From the NCBI GenBank assembly GCA_045594795.1, contig JAZNZF010000029.1:1-40279 (forward strand): a stretch of DNA of 40,279 nt, given 5' to 3'. The translations under genes and the position numbers were made by a program. Below are positions 32,394 through 39,004 of this stretch, in pieces; positions within the stretch are counted from its first letter, which is position 1; each line of letters begins with the position of its first letter. The notes under the pieces are model-generated. The model did not search any database. It was not told the DNA's origin and saw nothing but the letters and a program-made list of their open reading frames with translations. Source of the stretch: UMGS1532 sp045594795 (GTDB lineage: Bacteria; Bacillota; Clostridia; Oscillospirales; Acutalibacteraceae).

Positions 32394-35024
32394 ATGAGTC
32401 ACAAGTTTGTTTACCTTTTCTCAGAAGGCGACGCAACCATGCGCGAGCTTCTTGGCGGTAAAGGTGCTAACCTTGCAGAAATGACCAAAATCGGTCTTCC
32501 TGTTCCCCAAGGCTTCACCGTTACAACCGAGGCTTGCACACAGTACTACGAAGATGGCAGAAAAATCAACGATGAAATCCAAGCACAAATTATGGAATAC
32601 ATCGACAAGATGGAAGGCATCACCGGTATGAAATTCGGTGATAAAGAGAATCCTCTTTTAGTTTCTGTTCGTTCGGGCGCACGTGCTTCTATGCCTGGTA
32701 TGATGGACACCATTCTTAACCTCGGTCTTAACGAAGAGGTTGTTGAGGTTATGGCCGAGAAATCCGGCAATGCTCGTTGGGCATACGACTGCTACAGAAG
32801 ATTTATCCAAATGTACTCCGACGTTGTTATGGAGGTTGGTAAGAAATACTTCGAGCAGCTTATCGACGAAATGAAAGAAGCTAAGGGCGTTACTCAAGAC
32901 GTTGAGCTTAGCGCTGACGACTTAAAAGAGCTTGCAGCTCAGTTTAAGGCTGAATATAAAAACAAAATCGGTAAAGACTTCCCATCCGATCCTAAAGAGC
33001 AGTTAATGGGCGCTGTTGAGGCTGTTTTCCGTTCATGGGATAACCCCCGTGCAAACGTTTACCGCCGCGACAACGATATCCCTTATTCATGGGGTACCGC
33101 TGTTAACGTTCAGATGATGGCTTTCGGTAACATGGGTGACGATTGCGGTACCGGTGTTGCCTTTACTCGCGACCCTGCTACAGGTGACAAGGGCCTTATG
33201 GGTGAGTTCCTTGTAAACGCTCAGGGTGAAGACGTTGTTGCTGGTGTTCGTACACCAATGCCTATCGCACAGATGGCAGAAAAATTCCCCGAGGCTTTCG
33301 CAGAATTCAATAAGGTTTGCGCTATCCTCGAAGACCACTATCGTGATATGCAGGATATGGAGTTCACCATTCAGAATGGCAAACTTTATATGCTTCAGAC
33401 CCGTAACGGTAAGAGAACTGCTAAGGCTGCTCTCAAAATCGCTTGCGACCTCGTTGACGAAGGTATGATTGACGAGAAACAAGCAGTTGCTATGATTGAC
33501 CCACGTAACCTTGATACACTTCTCCATCCTCAGTTCGATGCAAAAGCTCTTAAGGCTGCAGTTCCTGCAGGTAAGGGTCTTGGCGCATCTCCAGGTGCTG
33601 CTTGCGGTAAAGTTGTTTTCACCGCTGAAGATGCAGAAGCTTGGAACAACCGTGGCGAGAAAGTTGTTCTTGTTCGTCTTGAGACCTCTCCTGAAGATAT
33701 TACAGGTATGAAGGCTTCTCAGGGTATCCTCACCGTTCGTGGTGGTATGACCTCTCACGCAGCCGTTGTTGCTCGTGGTATGGGTACTTGCTGCGTATCT
33801 GGTTGCGGCGATATCAAAATGGACGAGGAGAACAAGAAGTTCGAGCTTGGCGGTAAAACCTATAAAGAGGGCGACTTCATCTCTATCGATGGTTCTACAG
33901 GTAATATTTACGACGGTATCATTCCTACCGTTGATGCTGAAATCGCAGGCGAGTTCGGCAGAATTATGGCTTGGGCTGACGAGTTCAGAACCCTTAAGGT
34001 TCGTACCAACGCAGATACTCCTGCAGACGCTAAAAAGGCTCGTGAGCTTGGCGCTGAGGGTATCGGTCTTTGCCGTACCGAGCACATGTTCTTCGAGGCA
34101 GAGAGAATTGCTGCTTTCCGCGAGATGATTTGTGCTGACACTGTTGAAGAAAGAGAAGCTGCTCTTGATAAGATTATGCCTTATCAGCAAGGCGACTTCG
34201 AGAAGCTTTACGAAGCTCTTGAGGGTTGTCCTGTTACCATCCGTTTCCTCGACCCACCTCTACACGAGTTCGTACCTACCGAGGAAGCTGACATCGAAGC
34301 TTTAGCTAAGGCTCAGGGCAAAACCGTTGCTGACATTAAAGCTATCATCGATTCTCTCCACGAGTTCAACCCAATGATGGGTCACCGTGGCTGCCGTCTT
34401 GCAGTTACCTATCCTGAAATTGCAAAGATGCAGACCAAAGCTGTTATCCGTGCAGCTATCAATGTTAAGAAAGCACATCCCGACTGGAACCTCGTTCCCG
34501 AAATCATGATTCCTTTAACCGGCGAAGTTAAAGAAATGAAGTTCGTTAAGGATGTTGTTGTTGCTACTGCTGATGCTGAAATCGCAGCTGCAGGCGCAGA
34601 CCTCAAGTACGAGGTTGGTACCATGATTGAGATTCCAAGAGCATGTATCACTGCTGACGAAATCGCAAAAGAGGCTGAGTTCTTCTGCTTCGGTACTAAC
34701 GACCTTACCCAGATGACCTTCGGCTTCAGCCGTGACGATGCTGGTAAGTTCCTCGATGCTTACTATGATACCAAGATTTACGAGAACGACCCATTTGCAT
34801 AGCTTGACCAGAACGGTGTAGGCGCACTTATGGAAATGGCTGTTACCAAGGGTAAGGCTGTTCGTCCTGAAATGCACCTCGGCATCTGCGGCGAGCACGG
34901 CGGCGACCCAACATCTGTTGAGTTCTGCCACAAGATCGGTCTTAACTACGTATCTTGCTCACCATTCCGCGTGCCCATCGCACGTCTCGCTGCCGCACAG
35001 GCTGCTATCAAGGCGAGCAAGTAA
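32394..35024 (+). pseudogene. ppdK: Pyruvate, phosphate dikinase with an in-frame amber codon
   Basis: The full frame is 876 codons and matches PPDK, which interconverts pyruvate, ATP and phosphate with PEP, AMP and diphosphate. The N-terminal GGKGANLAEMTKIGLP is the nucleotide domain, GGMTSHAAVVARGMG holds phospho-accepting His455, and HEFNPMMGHRG and GTNDLTQMTFGF are in the PEP domain. Codon 803 (34800-34802) is TAG in DPFA-stop-LDQNGVG, where relatives have a sense codon, usually Lys. The stop removes GICGEHGGDP with Cys832, the catalytic cysteine. The 73 codons beyond it are perfectly kept to the natural TAA, so the lesion is very recent, an assembly error, or is read through. GGAGG precedes the ATG. 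Confidence 0.92.
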
Positions 35025-35030
35025 TTGCTG
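34995..35030 (+). repeat. Array repeat R0, the native ppdK 3' end
   Basis: GCACAGGCTGCTATCAAGG then CGAGCAAGTAATTGCTG: these are the last codons of ppdK (AQAAIKASK-stop) and the first bases after it. This is the reference copy for four or five later repeats at 35.6, 36.1, 36.8, 38.3 and 38.9 kb. Confidence 0.85.
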
Positions 35031-35048
35031 ACTTTATAAAACAAAATT

Positions 35049-35083
35049 ATCCCTCTGCTGAGAAATCGGCAGAGGGATTTTTG
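35049..35083 (+). terminator. Terminator T0 after ppdK
   Basis: ATCCCTCTGC (35049-35058) pairs with GCAGAGGGAT (35069-35078); the stem continues inward to a GAAA tetraloop (35062-35065), followed by TTTTTG. Confidence 0.93.
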
Positions 35084-35089
35084 TATTTG

Positions 35090-35118
35090 TTGCAGTTCAT
35101 AAAAATTTATGTTATAAT
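35090..35118 (+). promoter_or_regulatory. Array promoter P1
   Basis: TTGCAG (35090-35095) and TATAAT (35113-35118), spacing 17. The core TTTGTTGCA and TTTATGTTATAAT are also found at the nitroreductase promoter (37642-37670). Confidence 0.7.
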
Positions 35119-35159
35119 ATAATTGCATAATATAATTGCAAAAGGAGGCATAGTAAATT

Positions 35160-35606
35160 ATGAAAAGAATCTTATCTGTCTTTCTCTGCGGCATAATGTT
35201 ATTATGCCTCTCGGCCTGCGGTGAAAACACCCACAGTGATACGCAACCAAACGAAAGCGCGAAACAAAGCGATACCAACAACCAGGAAACCGAGATTTTC
35301 AACACGAAAAACATTAAACGCATCACCTTCTATGCCTACTATGGTAACGGTAAAGGTAGAGATGTTCCTGCCGAACATTTAGATGAAATGATAGCTTGGC
35401 TCGATTCTTTTACGCTTGATAAAGAAGTTCCCGAATTATTACCCCCAGGAACAAACACGATTCATGTAGAAATTGAGTATCTTGATGGAACTATTGTTAA
35501 AAGAGGTTTAGATACGGCAACTGTTGATGGAATCACATACTACATAAAAGGTGACACCGCTCCCGAGTGTTATGAAGAAATTGTATCAAAGACAAGTTTG
35601 AATTAA
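35160..35606 (+). CDS. Small lipoprotein, unknown function (array gene 1)
   Basis: This 148-residue protein has a clear lipoprotein signal: MKRILSVFLCGIMLLCLSAC, with LSAC as the lipobox, so it is anchored on the outer face of the membrane. A Ser/Asn/Gln-rich linker (residues 21-45) leads to a compact mixed domain with repeated IxVEIEYLDGT and ITYYIKGDTAPECYEEI elements. I do not recognise the family. GGAGG at 35144-35148 lies eleven bases from the ATG. It has its own promoter and is followed by an array repeat and terminator. Confidence 0.75.
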   Translation: MKRILSVFLCGIMLLCLSACGENTHSDTQPNESAKQSDTNNQETEIFNTKNIKRITFYAYYGNGKGRDVPAEHLDEMIAWLDSFTLDKEVPELLPPGTNTIHVEIEYLDGTIVKRGLDTATVDGITYYIKGDTAPECYEEIVSKTSLN

Positions 35607-35615
35607 CGAATTGTA

Positions 35616-35669
35616 TTTCCCTCTTTTGCGGATAGCACCCCAGGCTGCTATCAAGGAAAGCAAGTAATT
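35616..35669 (+). repeat. Array repeat R1
   Basis: Downstream of gene 1, CAGGCTGCTATCAAGG at 35641-35656 is identical to the ppdK end, and the next AAAGCAAGTAATT differs from it at two bases. In the ppdK frame it reads LLRIAPQAAIKESK-stop. The start of the copy, TCTTTTGCGGATAGCACCC, is shared in form with R2 to R4 but not with ppdK itself. Confidence 0.85.
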
Positions 35670-35680
35670 AGATTTACAGC

Positions 35681-35731
35681 GCAAGATTTTCGCCCTGCTG
35701 AAATTTCAGCACGGCGATTTTTATCTTGCAA
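35681..35731 (+). terminator. Terminator T1 and array promoter P2 start
   Basis: Nested arms GCAAGAT (35681-35687) with ATCTTGC (35723-35729), TCGCC with GGCGA, and the palindrome GCTGAAATTTCAGC (35697-35710) form a long hairpin followed by T. The TTGCAA at 35726-35731, inside its right arm, is the -35 box of a promoter with TGTAAT at 35749-35754 (spacing 17). Confidence 0.7.
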
Positions 35732-35774
35732 ACATCTGTTGTTCTGGTTGTAATAAAAGTAAGAGGTGAGAAAA

Positions 35775-36104
35775 ATGAAAAAACTTGATAAAGTCAGTGC
35801 AGTTTTTAACATAATTTTAGGCGTTACATATATCCCTCTTTCATTATTCAGTTGGCTTTTGCAAATGGCATCGGAAAGCACCATTGATGCAACTAACTCA
35901 CTATATATAACTTTGATAGCGATTTCTTGCATTATATCCTTTATCATTCCGTTTTTATGTATAGCAGGAATTATTGTATCGTTAATTTTAAGAAAAAAGG
36001 GGCACAGCATTTCCTCGCTTGTTGTTCAATTTCTTCCACTTGTGATTTTTGTGCTAAACTTAATTCTTTTATGTTGTGCAGAATCAATTCCCTCAATAGC
36101 ATAA
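35775..36104 (+). CDS. Small multi-span membrane protein (array gene 2)
   Basis: This 109-residue protein is almost entirely hydrophobic. Three segments are visible: VFNIILGVTYIPLSLFSWLL, YITLIAISCIISFIIPFLCI with IAGIIVSLIL, and LVVQFLPLVIFVLNLILLCC. It starts MKKLDKVS and has a basic loop RKKGHS between helices. The ATG at 35775 follows AAGAGGTG. No family is recognised; it could be a membrane-embedded immunity or transport accessory protein, but nothing in the sequence shows that. Confidence 0.65.
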   Translation: MKKLDKVSAVFNIILGVTYIPLSLFSWLLQMASESTIDATNSLYITLIAISCIISFIIPFLCIAGIIVSLILRKKGHSISSLVVQFLPLVIFVLNLILLCCAESIPSIA

Positions 36105-36110
36105 TATTTT

Positions 36111-36159
36111 CCCCCTTTCGCTGTCAGCACCACAAGCTGTAGCATAAGAATCTAAGTAA
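36111..36159 (+). repeat. Array repeat R2 (degenerate)
   Basis: CCCCCTTTCGCTGTCAGCAC then CACAAGCTGTAGCATAAGAA and TCTAAGTAA: in the ppdK frame it reads SAPQAVA-stop-ESK-stop, aligned to APQAAIKESK-stop of R1. It is the most decayed copy. Confidence 0.7.
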
Positions 36160-36166
36160 GAACCTC

Positions 36167-36199
36167 ACCCATTAGCAAAATCAAAGATTTTGAATGGGT
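36167..36199 (+). repeat. Inserted stem-loop inside module 2
   Basis: ACCCATT (36167-36173) and AATGGGT (36193-36199) enclose a second perfect stem, CAAAATC (36176-36182) with GATTTTG (36186-36192). It breaks the repeat module, which resumes after about 80 bases at TTTATAACGCAAAAATAATCC. It resembles a small palindromic insertion. Confidence 0.5.
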
Positions 36200-36249
36200 C
36201 CCGAGAACCTTGCGACCTTCGGTCTAAATTAGGTTTATAACGCAAAAAT

Positions 36250-36280
36250 AATCCGCCCGAAGAAATTCGGGCGGATTTTC
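36250..36280 (+). terminator. Terminator T2
   Basis: AATCCGCCCGAA (36250-36261) pairs perfectly with TTCGGGCGGATT (36266-36277) around a GAAA tetraloop, followed by TTC. Confidence 0.9.
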
Positions 36281-36286
36281 TACACC

Positions 36287-36315
36287 TTGAAAAACTTTTG
36301 TTTTTGTGCTACAAT
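36287..36315 (+). promoter_or_regulatory. Array promoter P3
   Basis: TTGAAA (36287-36292) and TACAAT (36310-36315), spacing 17, 20 bases before the start codon of array gene 3. Confidence 0.75.
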
Positions 36316-36335
36316 ACAATCAAGGCGGTGAGTGT

Positions 36336-36818
36336 ATGAAGAATAAAGCAATCAAAATAATCATAATAACCATTAGTGTATTGCTTTTTATTGGATGTTT
36401 AAGGGCAGTTATACTTTATGTTGGGAACTACATTCCCAATAGAGACTACTTTGGTGATAAATACAATCAAATTATATACCCAACCTCAATATCAGACTAT
36501 ATAACCGCTAAAGAAATTATAAAAGAAGCAGATAATGCACTTTCCACAATTACAAACGATGAAAATGCCGAACAGCTATACGGTGAATTGGGTTATTTAT
36601 GTGTTACTGATAATGAAGCCGTAACCGAAGAGCACAAATTAAAGTTTATAGCTGCTGATTTTTCGAGAGACAAAGGATATATTTGGGTGAAATATTCAAG
36701 CGAAGCGTACGATAAGGATGGCGAAGTCACCTATGGCTCTTGGGATATTCTTTCGCGGTGGGAATTAGAGAAGAAAGATAACAAGTGGGTTGTAATATCC
36801 ACAAAAGAACACTCTTGA
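36336..36818 (+). CDS. Membrane-anchored small protein (array gene 3)
   Basis: This 160-residue protein begins with MKNKAIKIIIITISVLLFIG, one N-terminal hydrophobic span, then an outer domain. That domain has a helical part (ITAKEIIKEADNALSTI) and a strand-rich end, KGYIWVKYSSEAYDKDGEVT and WELEKKDNKWVVISTKEHS, reminiscent of small secreted NTF2-like or immunity-type domains, though this is only impression. The ATG at 36336 follows AAGGCGGTGA. The promoter, repeat and terminator around it are array-type. Confidence 0.7.
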   Translation: MKNKAIKIIIITISVLLFIGCLRAVILYVGNYIPNRDYFGDKYNQIIYPTSISDYITAKEIIKEADNALSTITNDENAEQLYGELGYLCVTDNEAVTEEHKLKFIAADFSRDKGYIWVKYSSEAYDKDGEVTYGSWDILSRWELEKKDNKWVVISTKEHS

Positions 36819-36828
36819 TATAATCTTC

Positions 36829-36885
36829 CACCCCCTTTTTTTGCGTACCGCACCACAGGTTGTAATTAAGGATATGAAATATTTC
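36829..36885 (+). repeat. Array repeat R3
   Basis: CCCTTTTTTTGCGTACCGCA then CCACAGGTTGTAATTAAGGA: in the ppdK frame it reads FLRTAPQVVIKDMK. The natural stop is lost in this copy. TTGCGTACCGCACCACAGG is identical to R4 at 38.9 kb. Confidence 0.8.
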
Positions 36886-36892
36886 ATAACCA

Positions 36893-36934
36893 AATACACA
36901 AATTCGCCCGAGAAAACGGGCGGATTTGTGTATT
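36893..36934 (+). terminator. Terminator T3
   Basis: An 18-base arm starting AATACACAAATTCGCCCG pairs with CGGGCGGATTTGTGTATT (36917-36934) around AGAAAA, with one mismatch-type G-T pair. The stem core CGCCCG..CGGGCG is shared with T2 and T4. Confidence 0.85.
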
Positions 36935-36961
36935 GTAATATCAGTTTTAGCGTGATATAAT
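36933..36961 (+). promoter_or_regulatory. Array promoter P4 (fic)
   Basis: TTGTAA (36933-36938) and TATAAT (36956-36961), spacing 17. The same boxes and spacing recur at P5 and P6. Confidence 0.8.
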
Positions 36962-36995
36962 ATTAACATAAAGCTACTGAAAAAGAGGTGACGGA

Positions 36996-37597
36996 ATGCT
37001 TGAAAACAAACTTGGTATTACCGATTGGGCTGAGTTGGCTCGAGAAGAAGAGAAAATTAGCAAGAAAAAAGCATTAGAACTTTTTGAAAGCGGAAAACTT
37101 GATGGCTTACAGGCGGGTAAAACCGAATCGCTTATGGCTATTCATAAAGCATTATTTGAAGATATTTATGATTTTGCGGGTAAAATACGCACAGTAAATA
37201 TTGCGAAGGGTAACTTCCGCTTTGCACCCGTTATGTATTAGAAGCAGCTCTCCAAAACATTGATAAAATGCATCAGTCTACTTTTGATGAGATTGTAGAA
37301 AAATATGTTGAAATGAGCATTGCCCATCCATTCCGCGAGGGTAATGGTAGAGCAACACGTATTTGGCTTGACTGTATATTAAAAAATGAAATTGCTAAAG
37401 TGATTGACTGGAGTTTAGTAGACAAAGAGGACTATTTGCTCGCTATGGAACGCAGCTCCGTTAAAGATATTGAAATCAAACACATTCTTAAAAACGCTTT
37501 AACAGATAAAATAAATGACCGCGAAGTGTTTATAAAAGGTATTGACCACAGTTATTATTACGAAAATTATACTGCTTTCAAAACAGAAGATTTGTGA
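36996..37597 (+). pseudogene. Fic-family protein with a one-base frameshift (array gene 4)
   Basis: Joined across one frameshift, this encodes about 200 residues of a Fic/DOC protein. Such enzymes transfer AMP or other nucleotide parts to target proteins. The first frame (to 37241) has KALFEDIYDFAGKIRTVNIA and ends NFRFAPVMY; a base is missing within 37236-37240, and the second frame resumes LEAALQNIDKMHQ and holds the active-site motif HPFREGNGRATR with its catalytic His and phosphate-binding loop. The lesion sits in TATTA, where TATTTA or TACTTA would restore the frame. Start ATG 36996 follows GAGGTG. No antitoxin is recognised beside it. Confidence 0.85.
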
Positions 37598-37606
37598 TGC
37601 AAAACT

Positions 37607-37640
37607 ATCCGCTCGATGAAACTCGGGCGGATTCTTCTTT
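37607..37640 (+). terminator. Terminator T4 after fic
   Basis: ATCCGCTCGA (37607-37616) pairs with TCGGGCGGAT (37623-37632) with one G-T wobble, then TCTTCTTT. The repeat copy is missing or lost here: the terminator starts ten bases after the fic stop. Confidence 0.85.
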
Positions 37641-37641
37641 G

Positions 37642-37670
37642 TTGTAAATTTAGCAAGTTTATGTTATAAT
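37642..37670 (+). promoter_or_regulatory. Array promoter P5 (nitroreductase)
   Basis: TTGTAA (37642-37647) and TATAAT (37665-37670), spacing 17; TTTATGTTATAAT is identical to P1. Confidence 0.85.
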
Positions 37671-37721
37671 CATAAAAACTCAAACTTGGTTTATCGGATT
37701 TCAATTACAAAGGAGAAAATT

Positions 37722-38255
37722 ATGAATTTTACCGAAATCGCAGAAAACAGACAGTCCTGCCGCCATTATGATTCAGTGAAAATGGTTGAAAAAGAAAAAT
37801 TAGACTGCATTTTAACAGCCGCAAGGCTTTCACCTTCTGCTTGCAACGGTCAGCCGTATCAAATAACCGTTTGCAAGGGCGAGACGGCGAAAAAAGTAGC
37901 GAAAGCAACTCAAGGAATGGGAATGAACAAATTCGCAACAGATGCTCCTGTTTTGATTGTGTTGTCGGAAAAACCTTACGTTAAAACTGCGGCATTCGGT
38001 GCCAAGGTTAAAAATAACGATTACCGCTCGATTGATATCGGCATAGTGTCGGCGTATATTACCGCCGAAGCCACCGCGCAGGGGCTTGGCACATGTATCC
38101 TTGGTTGGTTAGAGGATACGAAAATTCGCGAAATTTGCGGTTTGGACGGTGCGGTAAGACTTGTTATTACCCTCGGATATGCTTCAGCAGGTGATAAACT
38201 TCGCACAAAGAAGCGCAAGGACTTAACCGAGTTAGTTAAAATAATCGAAGAATAA
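37722..38255 (+). CDS. Nitroreductase-family flavoprotein (array gene 5)
   Basis: This 177-residue protein is a small FMN-dependent oxidoreductase that uses NAD(P)H to reduce nitro compounds or related substrates. The N-terminal NRQSCRHYDSVKM matches the flavin phosphate motif (normally RRSxRxF/Y), RLSPSACNGQPYQITVC is the next signature, and SAYITAEATAQGLGTCILGW carries the second flavin contact. The C-terminal LVITLGYASAGDKLRTKKRK is the usual closing motif. AAGGAGA lies before the ATG at 37722; the longer frame from 37686 has no such site. It is the only array gene with a clear metabolic fold. Confidence 0.92.
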   Translation: MNFTEIAENRQSCRHYDSVKMVEKEKLDCILTAARLSPSACNGQPYQITVCKGETAKKVAKATQGMGMNKFATDAPVLIVLSEKPYVKTAAFGAKVKNNDYRSIDIGIVSAYITAEATAQGLGTCILGWLEDTKIREICGLDGAVRLVITLGYASAGDKLRTKKRKDLTELVKIIEE

Positions 38256-38278
38256 AATCATATAAATTTTTAATACAA

Positions 38279-38340
38279 TATCAAGAATCCAAACGATTAG
38301 ATTTATAAAACAAAACGAATCCCACCGAGTTTTCGGTGGG
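38279..38340 (+). repeat. Degenerate array repeat and terminator T5
   Basis: TATCAAGAATCCAAACGATT then AGATTTATAAAACAAAAC aligns to TATCAAGGAAAGCAAGTAATT then AGATTTAC of R1 and TTTATAAAACAAAA of R0, so it is a decayed module copy. It is followed by the stem CCCACCGA (38321-38328) with TCGGTGGG (38333-38340). Confidence 0.6.
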
Positions 38341-38352
38341 AAAGTTCTTATC

Positions 38353-38381
38353 TTGTAAAACTTTTCCTTTGATGTTATAAT
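38353..38381 (+). promoter_or_regulatory. Array promoter P6
   Basis: TTGTAA (38353-38358) and TATAAT (38376-38381), spacing 17, with the common GATGTTATAAT end. Confidence 0.85.
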
Positions 38382-38401
38382 GTATTTAAGGCGGTGATTG
38401 T

Positions 38402-38884
38402 ATGAAGAAAGTGATTTTGATTATTGTATCCGTTATTTTGTTGCTTGTTTTATCGGTCGTTGCGTATTTTTATATTTGGGGTGGCAAACCATACATTGAA
38501 AATTTTGAGCAAGTTTCGGCGGACTATGAAATTGTTGCTCAAATTACATTAGACTCTTATAACGAGCTGAGGTCTTTCGATTCATATCCTGAAAATGAGT
38601 TGATTATTGTTGACATTAATGAAGATAATCTTGAATGTGACAATTATTGCTTGTCCTTGACGGACGAACAAAAGAAAGCAGTTATAACCGTGGGTAAAAA
38701 GTTTAATTATCTTGCCGTATATGAAGATGCCGCATTCTTCCGCGAAGATGAGACAGGATATTACGGACTCGTATATTCAAAACATCCTCTTGCCGCGCTT
38801 TATAAAGCGGGACTCCCCCAAGACGGCAGAGAATATCACAGAATAAATAGCCGCTGGTATGAATGGGGCGTTTGGGGAAGATAA
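38402..38884 (+). CDS. Membrane-anchored small protein (array gene 6)
   Basis: This 160-residue protein begins MKKVILIIVSVILLLVLSVV, one membrane span, followed by an outer domain. Its end, EYHRINSRWYEWGVWGR, is aromatic and basic; the middle has LTDEQKKAVITVGKKFNYLA and YYGLVYSKHPLAALYKAG. It is not a paralog of array gene 3 despite the same length and design. GGCGGTGA, also seen at gene 3, precedes the ATG. No family is recognised. Confidence 0.75.
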   Translation: MKKVILIIVSVILLLVLSVVAYFYIWGGKPYIENFEQVSADYEIVAQITLDSYNELRSFDSYPENELIIVDINEDNLECDNYCLSLTDEQKKAVITVGKKFNYLAVYEDAAFFREDETGYYGLVYSKHPLAALYKAGLPQDGREYHRINSRWYEWGVWGR

Positions 38885-38888
38885 TTCC

Positions 38889-38969
38889 CACCCTTGCGTA
38901 CCGCACCACAGGCTACTGTCGAAAAAAGCAAGTAATTGTTGACCTAATAAACAATTTATCCCCTCGGGT
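38889..38969 (+). repeat. Array repeat R4 and half terminator, cut by the IS
   Basis: CTTGCGTACCGCACCACAGG then CTACTGTCGAAAAAAGCAAG and TAATTGTTGAC: in the ppdK frame it reads LRTAPQATVEKSK-stop. The tail AATTGTTGAC..ATAAAC..TTATCCC follows R0 closely (AATTGCTGAC..ATAAAAC..TTATCCC). The terminator begins (ATCCCCTCGGG) but is broken at 38970 by the IS element. Confidence 0.85.
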
Positions 38970-39004
38970 TGAAGTGAACCCCAAAGTTTAGACAAAATTA
39001 AATA

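Noticed and set aside
33087..34190. Long minus-strand open frame inside ppdK
   Set aside because: It lies entirely within the ppdK coding region, has no ribosome binding site or known fold, and reflects the codon bias of a highly expressed gene.
34800..34802. Pyrrolysine or amber recoding in ppdK
   Set aside because: TAG ends coaX and the second acyltransferase normally, and no pyl gene is in the window.
34995..38960. Classical integron with attC sites
   Set aside because: The repeats lack the paired RYYYAAC and GTTRRRY cores, each gene has its own promoter, and no integron integrase is seen.
34995..38960. CRISPR array
   Set aside because: The repeats are separated by whole genes, not by 30-40 base spacers, and no cas gene is present.
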